Origin: Eopsaltria australis
Lineage: Eukaryota > Chordata > Aves > Passeriformes > Petroicidae
Reading direction: 5' to 3'
Length of the DNA: 64,000 bases
Assembly: GCA_034509425.1 (NCBI GenBank)
Contig: JAVTVJ010000014.1
Coordinates: forward strand, 722,020-786,019
In this document: in pieces, positions 13,551 to 26,674 of the stretch
Layout of the letters: each line of letters opens with the position of its first letter
Numbering within the stretch: position 1 is the first letter of the stretch
Notes under the pieces: model-generated
The model's input: the letters and a program-made list of their open reading frames with translations, nothing else
Told to the model about the DNA's origin: nothing
The model's database searches: none
Translations under genes and position numbers: made by a program

Positions 13551-16500
13551 AAAATTCCTTTTGTGTGGTTTATAGTCTTGCCTGTCTGTTGAGCAGCTGT
13601 CTTAGCAAACACTACTGATCTGTTGTTGTAGGACCAACTCCCTGCATCAAATCGTAATTTTCCCTCTTTCCATCCCTCCCACACAGCCATTTGTGCTTCA
13701 TATGAAACCTAAATGAACTTAAAGATCTTCATTGAAATTGTTTCTGCTCCACATCCACAACTTTTTATTCTGAACCAACAGTAACAGAATTATCTCTCTC
13801 CTCCTTGCATTTCTGGCTAATAAGCAGCCCTGCTAGTCAGGCAGAGCCATTTTCTGCCATGAGTTTTTGAATAATTTCTAATAAATTGACAGTGGGTATT
13901 GTCCAAAGTGCTGAAACATTTGTTTCTAAAAATAATCAGCAACAACTCCCAATCAGCTCTGCTATGCATCTGGCTTCTGATCAGCAGCAAAGCAAAGGAG
14001 TTTAATCAATGTCTTTAAATAAAGAAAAAAAATTAAAAGTATGAAAGAGAATAGTGTTTTGGATAGCTTAAAGGATTTTTTTAATGTATCCATCAACTTT
14101 CCAGGGCTTTTATGACAAAATGCAGGGAAAAATACAGGTATTTCTGAAATCCTTTCAGAATCCAATTTCAGATGCTTAAAAAATATATAAATATTTTTCT
14201 CTGCAGCAGATTATATTGAAAGATATTTATATGCTGAAGCTTGCAGTAAGCTCTACAAATATGTCCTAATTCCTCGGAGTGATGTTGTCATCACGTTTGC
14301 CAGCTAAGGCTGAAGGAGACTGCAAATTCTTTTGTATTTTCCTCTCTTTTTCCTGTCTGGGAGTTTATGATGAGCTGTTTGTTTCAGAAGAGACTGTTCT
14401 TCATTTAGTTTACAGGTGCTCTTTTCATATGTGAATTTGGTACATAAGTTAAAAAAATGCAGGCACTGTTATGTTTTTTTTAGCTGTTGCCTGTAGACAT
14501 TAATATTCAGTGGTGAAGGGTTTTATTCCCCCACCCCCAGGCTCTATTTTGCAATCAATAGCCTTTTCCATATGTTTTTTCCAGGCATTATGAATTTCCT
14601 AGTTTGTACAGTGCTATTTAATTCCATGTCCTGCTTTTCCATAGAATGCAATAATAGATGATGACGACAATGGCAATTAGAACTAATGGGCTGCTTCTTA
14701 GAGATGCTGAATATCCATTAATCCTGTTGAACTTGGTCAGAAATTAGGCTATTTTAACATCAAACTTGGAATACCTGTTAGTTGCTGTTGCTTTTTTTGT
14801 GTGTGCAACTCTGCTGCATGTTTCCTTATAGCAGTTTCCTTGATTCATCAGCTTTCAGTTCTCCTTGTTTAGCCTGTTTCCTATTATTTTTTTTTATATT
14901 GCCTGAATTATAGGAAAAATCATAACTGTAGAGGTAGTTTCAGCTTATTTATGGCTAGAGAAAACTAAGCCTGTGTTACCAAATTGATTTGACTAAAGGG
15001 AAGAGGGATTTTTCTTACTGTTTAGGGCATTTTTTTTTTTTTTAATTTTTGATGAATAGCCATTCTTAATACTAGGTAATTTCACATTCACTTTACTGCA
15101 TGACTTTCCTGCTGCAGGACTTTCAATTACTTATGTAGTCTAAGTGAAACACACAGTTGCCATACTTATGCATCTTCAAAATGTTGTGAAATGAATCATT
15201 CTAGATGCTATGTCTCAAATCTTTATTTCCTCATTTGTATCTCTAGCTGTTTTAAAATTTTGTAGATGGTTTTAAATGATAGGTTTTTTTACGATGCAAA
15301 GGAATTAAGTCTTCTTTTCTTCTTAGTTTCATTTTCTAAACTAAATGCAGGAACTGAGGAGCATCATGTTTCACAGAAATAAGGGTGGGAGCCACAGAGT
15401 TGGGGGGAAATTACCCAGTTCTGTTTTGCTGCATTGTGTGTGTGTGTTCTTCCCTGCTGGAGCTCATTTAGCTCAGCACACACCAAGCTGATATTCCAGC
15501 TTCTGCTGAATTCCAGCACGTTACACAAATGCCTGCTCATAGCTTGCTATTCTTTCTATCTTATGTGCACCTAAGGACTTACAAGGACTTGCTTTTTGTA
15601 CATAATCTGAATTTCAGAAGTTCAATCCTGCTGCTATTTTTAGGGTACTTGTAAGAGAGAGAACTTTCTCATCAGTCTGTCACTGAAGCTGTGGGATGAA
15701 CCAGTTGACGGAATCAGTATTTTTAAGAGGAATGTGGAGAAATCACCATTATATGTTTTGCCTTGATGTGAGGAACAATATAACGTGCAGAGTAACAGAC
15801 AGTCAAGCCTTGTGTTTAAAATAGCTGCTCAATTGTATCCTCCATGGCATGGATATGCTGTAGACTCCATTTTTAAAGACTATACTGAACCCTTAATCGC
15901 AGACTGTGCACTTGACATACAATTAGGCATTTGAGCTTTTCTCTAATCTCTGTGTACAAGAAGATAAAGGATGCTTGGAGACTTGTATCAGTAAGACTAT
16001 TTATACAGAGCTCACACTGCTAACACTTTTGATGTCCTTTAAGCTTCTGCCTTCATATCCCTGTCAGCTCAATCCACTGCACACATTTTCTGAGTCAAAC
16101 TGGCATAAGCCAGGAAGGGGAGGAATGTGCTCACATGCAAGAACACTGGTCACAGTAAGACTTTTTTCTAGCAGGAGGAGAAGTCCTTTCCATCATCAGT
16201 AACTTGTGACAGACTCTACAGACTTAGGACATAGATAAAGAAATAGGTGTTTCTCATGCAGTGATTATAAAGAGATTTCAGGTGATAAAGGCTCAGAAAA
16301 CAAAGAAACTGAGTTTGTGCCAGCACTTCAGACTATGCTCAGGAACTTGTCTTTGAAAAGTTAGATCATTGAGGCTGCCTTACTCTGGGGAATGACAACT
16401 GTCACAGGGCTTTGCAAGAACATGAAACATTAGCCAGCCATGTATCTTTTGTAGCTGAGCTGTAGACAGACGCTGTGCGTCAAATTTTGCATCTTTCTCC

Positions 16501-19500
16501 CCACAGTTTACAACACAGACATCTGCAGGACACAGATAGACACAGTTCCATAGCTAGAATAGAATTATTATTTCTTTGGTACTTGTCCTTTGTCTTTAAA
16601 AAGACTAGTAGTGATAGTGACCATCTTTATAAAGAAAACCCCTTCCTCCTGGTGATCTTGTTATTATTTCTTGAATATTACTGCTTCCCTATTATTAGAG
16701 ATATCTTTTCCCTCATATGTTGCTTGAGCTAAATTAAATAATTGCAAAGAACCAATGAGCAGTGGGCAAAGCTTTGTACTGAATGTAGAACTTGTACTGA
16801 AGAAGCCAAGTCTTGACAGAATCTAAGCACAAAGCTGATGTTACAGAAGGTGATGATTTACGTCTGGACTTACAGCTACTTCAGTGTGCATGTTTGTAAC
16901 AAAAAAAATGGAAGCAGGCACACACTTGGGATGTGCTCACACTTGAGGAGATGCTGATTCACATTCAACAGAGCATTGGCAGAGGTTTCCAGCACTGTCC
17001 AGCTGATCCTAAGTTGCAGAGAAAATTGTAGGAAGTGTTTGAGTCCTGTGTCAGAAGTAGAAGTGGAAAATGGAACCCCTTCTGAGTTCAGAACAAGCAG
17101 TGCATGAGAGTCTTGGGAGAGAATTGAGGTATTTCTAAAAACTGAGTGGAGGAAGCTTCTTCAGTTCTTTGTTAGTGACTGCTTTGAAAGATCAGATAAA
17201 AATACGGAAAAATGAGAGTTATTGTGGATATTCATTCTTAACAAAGAACATCTCTGCTCTCTGGCCTCAGCTGATTTTGTCTCAGACTCTTTCTTACCTT
17301 CAAAAGACCTGTTAGAGATTGAGTTCTTTGGTTTGCAATACATGTATAGCATCTTCAGTCTGCGTTTCATTTTCTTTGCTAACTTCACACAGGAGCTGTT
17401 GCAGGCATCTTGCAAATGTAAAAAGATAAATTCGTAATTTGTGCTCAGAATGATGAAGGAATTGCAACTGAAATTCCATCCAGAACCTTTTCATATCTCT
17501 TGATGTTTTTATTCTGAACTTTTATATCTTTATGTAGTTTGTCATAGACCAAGTTAGAGTCATATAGAGGACATTCTTCAGTTTCTTGGCCCACTATACA
17601 AGGGAATACAGCAGAGTAAGCAGTATTTAGGGTTGATCTTAAACTGCTGAAGCTCCAATGTATGTGTGAGAAAGGCTGAAAAGGGCTGAATTATGTGCAT
17701 GTCCTTGTGGCCTGACCATTACAGTATCAATGGTAATCTTTTCGATAACTTATTTACAACAGCAAGCTAAATGGAATCATTTTTAGTTTAGTTTAAATGG
17801 TAAATTGTGATAAACTAAAAAAAAAAAATTACTGCAAGCACATAAGTTGAGTCCTCTTTCAACAGAAAAAGTAGGTTGAGTGTTGGAAAGTGTTTATTAC
17901 TCTGTATATCAGACGTGTTGAACAAAACCATAAAAATATTTCAACCATTGTTTGTTAATATGTGTTGAAAAAAAGGAATATACTTTGCTTGTTTATTTCC
18001 AGGGCAATGATTAAAGTTACATCTCCTTAGCAGTAGCATCATCATTTGGTTTTGAGGACTGGATATCAGGGTTTTTAGTTATTTCCTCATTGCTAACAGG
18101 AGTTTCATAGTGTAGATATTTCAGTTTGTTAATATTGTATAGCTGGAAATGTGGAGGCATATTCACACTTGATAGTTATTTCTATCCCTTGAAGTCCAAA
18201 TATCTTTGAAAGTGTTAAGAGTTATTAAAAGTTACTTTTGTAAGTTGAGGGTTTTACATTTGGTTTTTTTAACTTCCCTGAGGGTGATAAAGAGAGGGTC
18301 ACAGGCAAATGTGGTTTGACTGCATTTCCTTTGCAATGTACGAAATGATGCTGTTTATGCTGTTGTGAACTTTGAAATAATCTCCTTCAGTGTGAGAGTA
18401 TCTGTCGTGTGCTACATCCATAACTGAGTTCCAACAAAGAATTGAAAATAATACTTTGGTCAGATTTAAGGTTCCTGCATGAAAATATGTCACGGTGAAG
18501 AAAAAAAAAAGGTAGGAATCTTATTAACTCCTGTATGTTAATTCACATACATCTGAGTTAGAGTTGGGCAGGTTAACGCTTGTTAAATTCAGGTACTTAA
18601 CTCATGTTACATTTGAGTTGTCACACAGTCATCTGGGAGTTTTTGCATAGGAGCTATTACCTACTGAGATTTTGTTGCTTCTGTAGGTATTCTAGGAAAT
18701 AATAAGAAATCATGTTATGTTCTGTTTTCATATCCTGTTTCTCACAAATTCATAAAAATTGTGTATCTTGTAGTAGTTTTGCCTGTTTTAAAACCATTAT
18801 CAGAAGGAATGTTTTCCATGATAAAAAGATTTCATCTGTTAAATCCTGATTTTGGTAGGGTTGGGCCCAGTTACAACTGTATGAATTTTGTGAATGGATA
18901 AAAAAAACAGACACAGTAAAACTGATTGTAAGTGCCTTTTAGAATAATAAGGTGAAGCTTATACTAATTGGATTATGTATTTGCAAGCAGCAGGATTTAT
19001 TCTTAGGGGATAGGAGTAGATTATATGCAAAGGGAGCTGCTGTATCTTTTAAAAATAAATAAACCCCATGAAATGGTGTTCCTTCTTTCTTCATGTGTTC
19101 GTCTCTTTTTTTTCATCAAAGAGAGTGGCTATCCCGACTGAGTGTTCTCCTGGATATTTCTTCATTAGTTCATTGCCTCAGATTTTAGAAGTTTATGAGA
19201 AGAAAACTTTGAGAGCTGTATTTGATGAATCTTAGAACTGTTAGAGGAAATTCAAAGTGCAAGTTGCCGTTTTCATGTAGAAGAGCCATAAGGATATTTT
19301 TGTACATTCATAGTTCTATTTTTTGTTAATTGTCTGGGTTGTGCCCAAGTAATAGTCTTAATGCAAATTACTGTATGTGGTAATTTATCTGCATTAAGAG
19401 TAGTATCCATTAGGCTTCTAAGGTCAAAGGTAAAGCCTATTTTGGCAGTTATTGTTATTATTCAAATAGCAGAAGTGTAATGACTAATACTCTACTTCTT

Positions 19501-19822
19501 TGTCTTTTTTCTTCCAGATTTCTCAGGGGACAAAATTTTGCTTATTCATACCTTCTACTGTGGCAAAAATGGATTATTTTCCTCACCAAAAACCAGCAGC
19601 ATAACACCCATCCAACACTTGCCTCAAGGAACTCTTATTTAAAAGTCTACTGTAAGTCCAATTAACCACTTGCTTTAAAGGTAGCTTTAATCAGCTGTGT
19701 GTCTATTTACAGCTCCGGACCCAGCAGCAGTCCCAGGGGCGCTAATCTGAGCAGGGCGGCTTTGCTGCAGCAGCGGTTTGTTCTTGAGTGGCAGCAGAGG
19801 AGGCGGCGAGCGCAGCGGGGCA

Positions 19823-20092
19823 GGGCTCGGGCCGAGCCTCCGCTGTGCCCTGCGTGTCCCCTCAGGACTGGGCTCGAGCTGAGCCTCCGCTGTCCCCTCA
19901 GGACTGGGCTGTGGGGCAAGGCTTGGGCTGAGCCTCCGGTGTCCCTTCAGGACTGGGCTGCAGGACAGGGCTCGGGGCTGAGCCTCCGGTGTGCCCCGGG
20001 TGTCCCCTCAGGACGGGGCTGCGGGGCAGGGCTCGGGCTGGCTGAGCCTCCGGTGTGCCCCGGGTGTCCCCTCAGGAGCGGGCTCTGCGCAG
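19823..20092 (+). repeat. GC-rich minisatellite, about five variable units
   Basis: About five imperfect tandem units of roughly 47-63 bp share ggctcgggctgagcctccg, then a GTGTCCCCTCAGGAC-type core and ggggctgcggggcag. Later units carry an extra tgccccgggtg block. The array is CpG-containing and GC-rich in an otherwise AT-rich region, and the preceding 100 bp are also GC-rich. The open frame running through it reflects the absence of stop codons in the repeat unit, not a gene. Confidence 0.85.
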
Positions 20093-23000
20093 TGGGGTCA
20101 GGCCCCGGTGACAGCGGCTGATCAGAAAGGTGATCTGCATTGCAAATGAAGGCTCAGCCTCCTGTTGCTATGACAATTTATTTCAGACGTCGCAGTGTAG
20201 AAACAGGGGGGTAAAGACCTCAAAATGTAGGGAATTGCAAGAGGTTCAGGTGGTGTTGGCTGTGGAGGCTTCCCGTGGTGCCCAAAGGCCCGAGTGGGTC
20301 ACTCCTCACGCAAGGCTGACTTGAAAAAAAGTAATGAAACTCCACATTATAAGATATCCAAAAATGGCTGTACAGAATGCATGTTTTTCATGCAATGAAG
20401 TTAATTTTATGCAGACAGAGTACACGATAGATGTTTTTGGGAGAGAAAACTGTGTTAAGATTAGAGTTTTGGCCAGCATGCCTCCTTTATTAGAAAGAAG
20501 GATGACGTTTGAAAAAACATGTTCGATATTTCAATATAAGATCTTCCTGCTGTATTGGGACAAATTCACCAGGAAAATGAGGGGGAAAAAATAAGGAAAA
20601 AATTCCAAATGAGGAAGAAATCTAGTTTGTTCATGTTGCTTCTTTGGAGATATATTCTAGTAAAGGAGATGCATGTTACTTAATGGAACTGCATTTAATA
20701 AGAGGCCTCAGATTAACATCTGAAAGCCTAATTTTCATCTTTCCAGTGCAGTATAATACTGCCTCCTTCTTTATCACTCTCATAGATAAAAGAATAATTA
20801 ATACTTGAATTTGCTTTAAAATTAAGGTATTTGTTTCAGAGCAACTCCGACTTTATCAGTGTCATTGCATTTATCCTTTGCACAGCTGCTTTCTGTTAGA
20901 ATACAATTAACACACTATGAGGGCCCTTGTGAATAAAATAAGAGAAACATTGTAATTGTCTTACATTCATTCTCCATAAATTGTTTTATCTTGTTGTCTA
21001 TATCATGTTTTCTTGTTTGAAAAAAAAATACTATAGCAATGGTGGTATTTTATCCTGAAAAAATACTGATGCAGGGATGTAGAAGATCTTTACTTGAAAA
21101 GGCTCTGTCTCTTGCTTGGTTTATTCCAGTCAGGACCCCTGTTTCTGTGGACTTCTTGTTTATGTGTTGTATTTTTTCTTTCTGAGAATGTAATCACTCT
21201 TAAGTAAGAAAAATGGTGTTATAAAAACCCTCTGAAGCTCCATGAAAATACAGTTGTAAAAATCTCATCTGAAGATAATTTAGTTGAGTCCTTCATTATA
21301 GCTTTAGCTTGAAATAATTTAAATATGTAAGCAAATAGTAGACACTTTAAATAAGATTTCTGAAAACTGAAATGTAGCTGCATTTTTAAAATACTTCCCA
21401 GTTGTTCCGTGAATCTTGATGGTATTTATCCTAGAACTGGACTTGAAGTACGTGAACAGTTCTCTTGAACAGCTCTTCTTTGATGGTTCCGACAGAGCTG
21501 AGGATTCTTCAGCATAGCTTCTTTCTTTCTCTAATTTTTCCACTTCCACGTCTAATGTATCTGTTCAGGACTTGTCTATCAGGACAAGATACCAGGGAAA
21601 ATTTATGCAAATCAACTAAATGTAGGAATTTGAAGAGGGCAGCTAAAATCCCACCAAGTTCCGGTGTGCACTATCCCATTCATAATCAAAGCAGCCTCCA
21701 GAGAATTCAGTGTAACTCACTTTGAAGGCAAGATGAGCCAAACCAAATTAAGGGCCAGCATCTTATTCACAGATGAAAGTGTTTGCAAAGGAATTTAATG
21801 GATGTAGACAAATCCAGTTAAATAAATTGGGTTAATTTTCCTGAGTTCCATTGTGTAGATAAAACCTTAGTAATCATGTCTGATTTGAGCTTTTACTTTT
21901 TGTCTTTTTTGTTCTTCTCCTTTTGTTCCAAAACTCTGATATTTTAGACTTGAGAAGGTAGATGGCCCTCACCAAATGCTGTCTTGTAATTTTACTGTGT
22001 TTTGAGAATCCACATTTTTAACATATAAATGCCCCACTTTGCCATCAAGTCGGGTTCACAGTTACCTTTTGTTTAGTTAATTACCATCGATTTGGTGTCT
22101 TCAACTAATGCCTTTTAATCCAGTTAGCAGAAAAAAATGCCATCTCCACTTTCTTAAGTGGCCTGCATTAACTACCACTTCCCTTAGCTGCTGTTCTCCT
22201 CCTAAACAAATCTTCTCTACTGAATTTGATTGTTTAATTATAGATTTTTGCTTAATAGTTTAACCTAATAAAAAGTGCTTTAATTTCATAATATTGTCAA
22301 GATTGTAGAACTATGGCATTTCCCATCAATTGTGGCCTGTCAGAAAGAATTTCTTTCAAAGTCTCGAACTGTGCACAAAGGGTCTTTGTGCCTTCACAGC
22401 CAGTCCAAGCAGTAGGAGCACTGCACCCAGGAGTGGCTGCACCTTTATGCATTGCCCGAGCAGCTGAGAGAAGCAGTGATGTTACACAGATCCTGAACCC
22501 TGTCACACTGCAGGGACATGAAAAACAGCCTGGGGGAACTGGTTTAATGCAATCACTGGGTGTCTCTCCATTGGTTTCCTGGAGCACCAAGACTGTGCAT
22601 CGTATTCATGGTGCTTACTTCATCCTTTCTTTGAAAATTAGGAAAGTGGAAGATCTTAGTTGCAGCTTAGTCATTCTGTCTTCCTGAGGAGTCGTCCAGT
22701 GTGTGCTGTTTTCTCTCTGTTCCTCCCTTTGGTTTTGTCAGCTGTGTCTGTTCTGGATGCATGGGATTTGTTTTAACATGGTTGCTTTTGCTTCATTAGT
22801 TAGCCCAGTGCATCTCTTTAAGCTTCTTTAGAAAAAAAATCTTCATATCATTTAACTGGGTGAAGCTATTTGATTTTGAAGAAGTTAAATTTAGATTCAG
22901 GTGAAGACTGTTTACTTCCAAGTGTGGCTCAGCTTTGAGGGAGAGGTACTTAAAGGAGAAGAAAAGATCAAATGTAACTGAGATTGTACTAATTTGATTT

Positions 23001-24414
23001 CGAGTCCTATCAGCTCTTCTTAACATTTCAAAGTAATCAGTATCTCCTCTTTAAATACTTTAAAAGTGCTTTTTCATATAATATTCTACAAACTATCCAA
23101 TTCCACTGCCTGTTGTATTTGCACTGTAAAATTAAGAATTATTTTAGGGAAGAAGTTTGGCTAGAGAGTGAGTGAAAACTGAGGTCTCTCTGTGTTTTGA
23201 TGGCCAAGATATTTCAGTTTCCATTCAGTTCAAAGTGACGTTCGTGTGTCGTGTGTGACCCATTTGGAATGAAAACTGCAGGTGTCTGTGTGTGTCTGCA
23301 GTGTTACCCACAGGAGGAGTGGTGCTCGTGGACAGGTGGTGTGAGGTGAATGATTGTGTTAGATCTGCTCCCTGTGTGTCTTTAAAATGTAAGTTATGGT
23401 AATGCTTTGACAAGCCATTGAGAGCAAAGGTGGTGCTGATGGGAGAAGTGGGTCTGAGAGCCACCTGCCTTCTGAGTCACGGCCTCCTTTAGAATTTATA
23501 ATTTATTTTCTTTTTTGTTTACTTTTTATATTTCCATCTGGGTGAGTTTTCACAGCTGATAGTAGCTTTCTGGCAAAGATTATGTTTTAAGACTTTTTCT
23601 GTTGGGTTTTTTTCTTGTTTTGTTGGGTTTTTAAAATCTAAATTCTAGAGGGCTGAGCAAACAACTTCCATGGGAAAAAAACCAGTGTTAGTTCAAATGT
23701 ATGCAGAGAGGATCGTTCCAACTCTGCTCTTTGCTTCCAGAGTGCAGATTCTATGTGGTAATTTTGAGGTGATGGTGACATCATAAATGCAGATACTGGT
23801 CTTGTGCTCTGAGAAGGATGTCTGTTTTTACTGTTGAAAATACTGAAGTAATGCTGATTCTGAGACAACTCATGAATTGGCTTCTCCAAGCTGATATGCA
23901 CTTCAGCTCCCCAAACTTATGAGCACTCCAGCCCCCACACAGTGACTGTACTTGAGTGCCCAGCTGGTGCATTTTAAATTAACACTCATTATACTACTGA
24001 GTCACTTCTGGTGGTGATCTGAAATGCACCAATGCTTTGTATCATCTCTGGCAGGTTCCGTTAGTTTGATCCATATGTTTCCGTCCTGCTGGCTAAGATT
24101 AATTTCATTCTTTCTTGTAGTCACTAAAGAAATTAGTTGTATTCAGTTTCTGGTGATCTTTTTCTACATATTACTGCTGTTGAGTATAGTGCATCTATGT
24201 ATGAGTGTTTGTTAAAAATAAAAGTAGCATTTTTTCCTGCATTTGCATTGGAATGATTCAGTTGAGACAGAGCATAGATGTCAAATTTGGCCACAATCCG
24301 TTAAGGTAGCTCTCTTTCCAAAATATCTGCATTCCTTTTTACCTAGTCTCCTCAATATTTCCAGCTTTCCTTCTGTTACTACATCTTCATTAGGATTACC
24401 TTTTAGAAATGTTT

Positions 24415-24600
24415 CCCTTGCGCAGAGGTGATCCACTGCTGTTTGTGGTCCTTCACTGGACTCGCTCCAATATGTCCATGTCATTCTTGTGCTGTGGATC
24501 CAGAAATGGACATAGTATTCCAGACAAGTATCGCAGGACTGAATAGCGAGGAAAAGATCACCTCCCCTGCTATCCTCATGTGGCCCAAATATAAGCATAC
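24415..24600 (-). mobile_element. CR1 LINE fragment, antisense
   Basis: Read on the - strand, the sequence resembles the CR1 segment around 'tactgtgtccagctctgg', 'acatggacctgttggagc' and 'gagtccagaggaggcc'. It is diverged and truncated at both ends. Bounds are approximate. It lies about 125 bp from a sense CR1 fragment. Confidence 0.65.
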
Positions 24601-24724
24601 AGTAATATAAATAGTATAAAAGTGTGAAGAGTGCAGTGGTACAGAAGAGTACAGTAGAGGCCAGAGGAGTGTGAAGTGGGTAGGATTAGCACCAGTGTAA
24701 TCTACCTTTATCCTGAAAATCATG

Positions 24725-25130
24725 GAATTGGTATCCACAGAGCACAGGTCTGATGAGGAGCTGTGAGGGAGCTCAAGTTGTTTAGCCTGGAGTAGAAGGG
24801 CTGAGGGGCATCTTACTGCTCTGGTCTGAAAGAAGGTTGTGGTGAGACAGGTGTCAGTCTCTTCTCCCAGGCAACAGTGACAGAATGAGAGTACATGGCT
24901 TTAAGGTGCTCTGGGAGGGGTTCTGGATGGACATCAGGAAGAATTTCTTCATGAAAATTGGAATGGGGTGCTCCGGGAGGTGATGGAGTCACCATCCCTG
25001 GAGGCGTTTAAGGAAAGACTGGACATGGCACTTACTGCCATTGTTTAGTTGATAAGGTGGTGTCTGGTCATAGGTTGGATGTGATCATCTCAGAGGTCTT
25101 TTTCAGCCTTATTGATTCTGTGATCTTAAA
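24725..25130 (+). mobile_element. CR1 LINE 3' end, sense
   Basis: Typical CR1 3' landmarks appear in order: tttagcctggagtagaaggg, acatcaggaagaatttcttc, gtgatggagtcaccatccct, ggaggcgtttaaggaaagac and ggtgtctggtcataggttgg, with an ending that resembles the usual tattgattctgtgat tail. It is moderately diverged. Confidence 0.9.
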
Positions 25131-26674
25131 CGTCTTTTCCAACTGTAACAATTCTGTGATTTTTATATCCTGCAAGCTTTTAGTTTGTTGGACTAAGTTG
25201 GATTTAGTGGCCAGTCCCCACGGATGAGGCTGAGAAGGGACCCTACCCTCCTGGGGCAGAAGGTAAATTATATTTGCATCGTAGCAGGGATAAGTACTTG
25301 CAGAAAAAGGCAATTTCTAAGAAAGCAGAGGCATTCCATTTTTGAAGCTAAGTATAACCAGGTAATTACACATGAAATAGGAAAGGACTGCTTCATGTGG
25401 GGAACAGTGAAATTAATTGGTTTCCAATTTCTTTCACAGTTTATTTTCCTGTAGCTGTGGTGCAAGCAAGAGCCAACCAACATCATCTGCTGCCAATAGA
25501 AAATCTTCATGCCAGACCTTACCCTTGGCACAAGGTAAAGTTGCAACTGAGCCTTTGAGGAGAAGTCAACAGGAAAAATCCAATTCATGCTCAAAGGTAA
25601 ACTTTGACCACTGAATAACAAGCGTGAAAATAAAACATATGCTTTTCCTTACTTTGTGTATTGTTTAATTTCATCCTGTTTGCTTTGCACTATTTCAGCA
25701 GCAGTGCAGACAGGGTTGAAGTGTGGAAATATGCTTAGAATGACTCTGTCTTAAATTCTGGCTGTTTTAATAGCTTGCCCAACATCAATTCCTCTTTTGG
25801 TGCGTGCTTTAATTTCTATTTTATGTTTGTAAAGAGCACTGCCTAGAAGGAGGAGATTCCTGTTTTCAGGAATGAAAAGTAGATGCAAAATGCAGTAGAG
25901 CAGATATATTTTTGTTAGCCATGGACTTGGCAGGAAAAATTCCCATGCCAGACATTGTCACATTTCACTTAGGGCAAAACATGATCTGCTTCATAACAGG
26001 TCCCTGGGTGATCGTGCCCCCAGGAGAGCACCCTGGTAAGATTGTCCCTCACAGACTGCTCATAAACACAATAAAAATTGTTCAGCAGCTACAACATTGA
26101 TCTCTAATAAAAGAAAATGAAACAAATAAACGTCATAAATTACTGTAATATCAGCTTTTATAAACACTGGTTTAGCCACAGTTCTAGAAGAAAATTAACT
26201 CCATCCCAGCCAGGCCCAGCAGAGCAGAGGATCTATGCATTACACAAGCTGTATTGGCAAGGCAAATAAAAGAAAAAATCTGAAGCTCTGCTGTGTGTGT
26301 TAGTATTAGTAAGGCAAAAGAGCTCTAGACATTTAAACTCTGCTTTATGAGCAGTGACAACGATATGGTGATTGTGCTTTTAATAAACCAATCTTTTGTT
26401 TAACTGAATTTGAGCCAAGTTGTAAAGCTTTTTATGAGCTGCACATAAGAAAAATCAATAAAAATGCGAAATATTAAGATAGAGAAAGCCTTCCAATATG
26501 AGTGATCAGCAGCTCTAGCTAAGGCGAGATGGATGACAAATGATGTTTATTTTAATATGCTGTAATTTGTATGTTTTAACTTTTTTAATAGTCTTGTTTT
26601 GGGAATAGAGGAAAAATGTGATTTATGTCACCTGGGAGTATATTCTAAACCTTGTTTCTCTCTCTCCTTGGCAG
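25131..26674. other. Non-coding apart from candidate 5' exon
   Basis: Unique sequence between the CR1 fragment and the first certain coding exon. It contains the candidate start exon at 25455-25534. The stretch 26100-26600 is AT-rich and repeat-free, with no coding signal. I see no TATA-box/CpG promoter here. Confidence 0.5.
25455..25534 (+). CDS. OTUD7A: Candidate 5' exon with alternative OTUD7A start codon
   Basis: This 80-nt interval has a good acceptor (ttattttcctgtag) and a strong donor (CAAG|gtaaag). In the frame needed to join the exon at 26675 it carries a TAG at 25497-25499 and then an ATG at 25509-25511. The frame is open to its end and across the junction, giving [20 protein letters not shown], which continues into the certain exon and makes a 944-residue protein. 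Phase match, an in-frame upstream stop and two good splice sites are what a start-codon exon should show. Such a set can arise by chance in 26 kb of intron, and the ATG context is weak (T at -3). I have no family memory of this peptide, so the exon is inferred from the sequence only. Confidence 0.3.

Larger units (their letters stand above)
13204..24414. other. Non-coding, probable OTUD7A 5' intron
   Basis: No supported gene. The content is AT-rich unique sequence with a T/G-rich simple tract at 13425-13550, poly-T runs near 15030, a short TG run near 15437 and the GC-rich minisatellite at 19.8 kb. A splice-bounded 134-nt interval at 19518-19651 has a strong acceptor (tttttcttccag) and donor (ACT|gtaagt) but no coding signal in the phase needed to join exon 26675. 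It could be an untranslated exon or nothing. Confidence 0.5.

Noticed and set aside
19699..20121. 140-codon frame over the GC-rich array
   Set aside because: Arg/Gly/Pro/Leu-rich repetitive translation of a minisatellite with no stops; no domain and no splice context.
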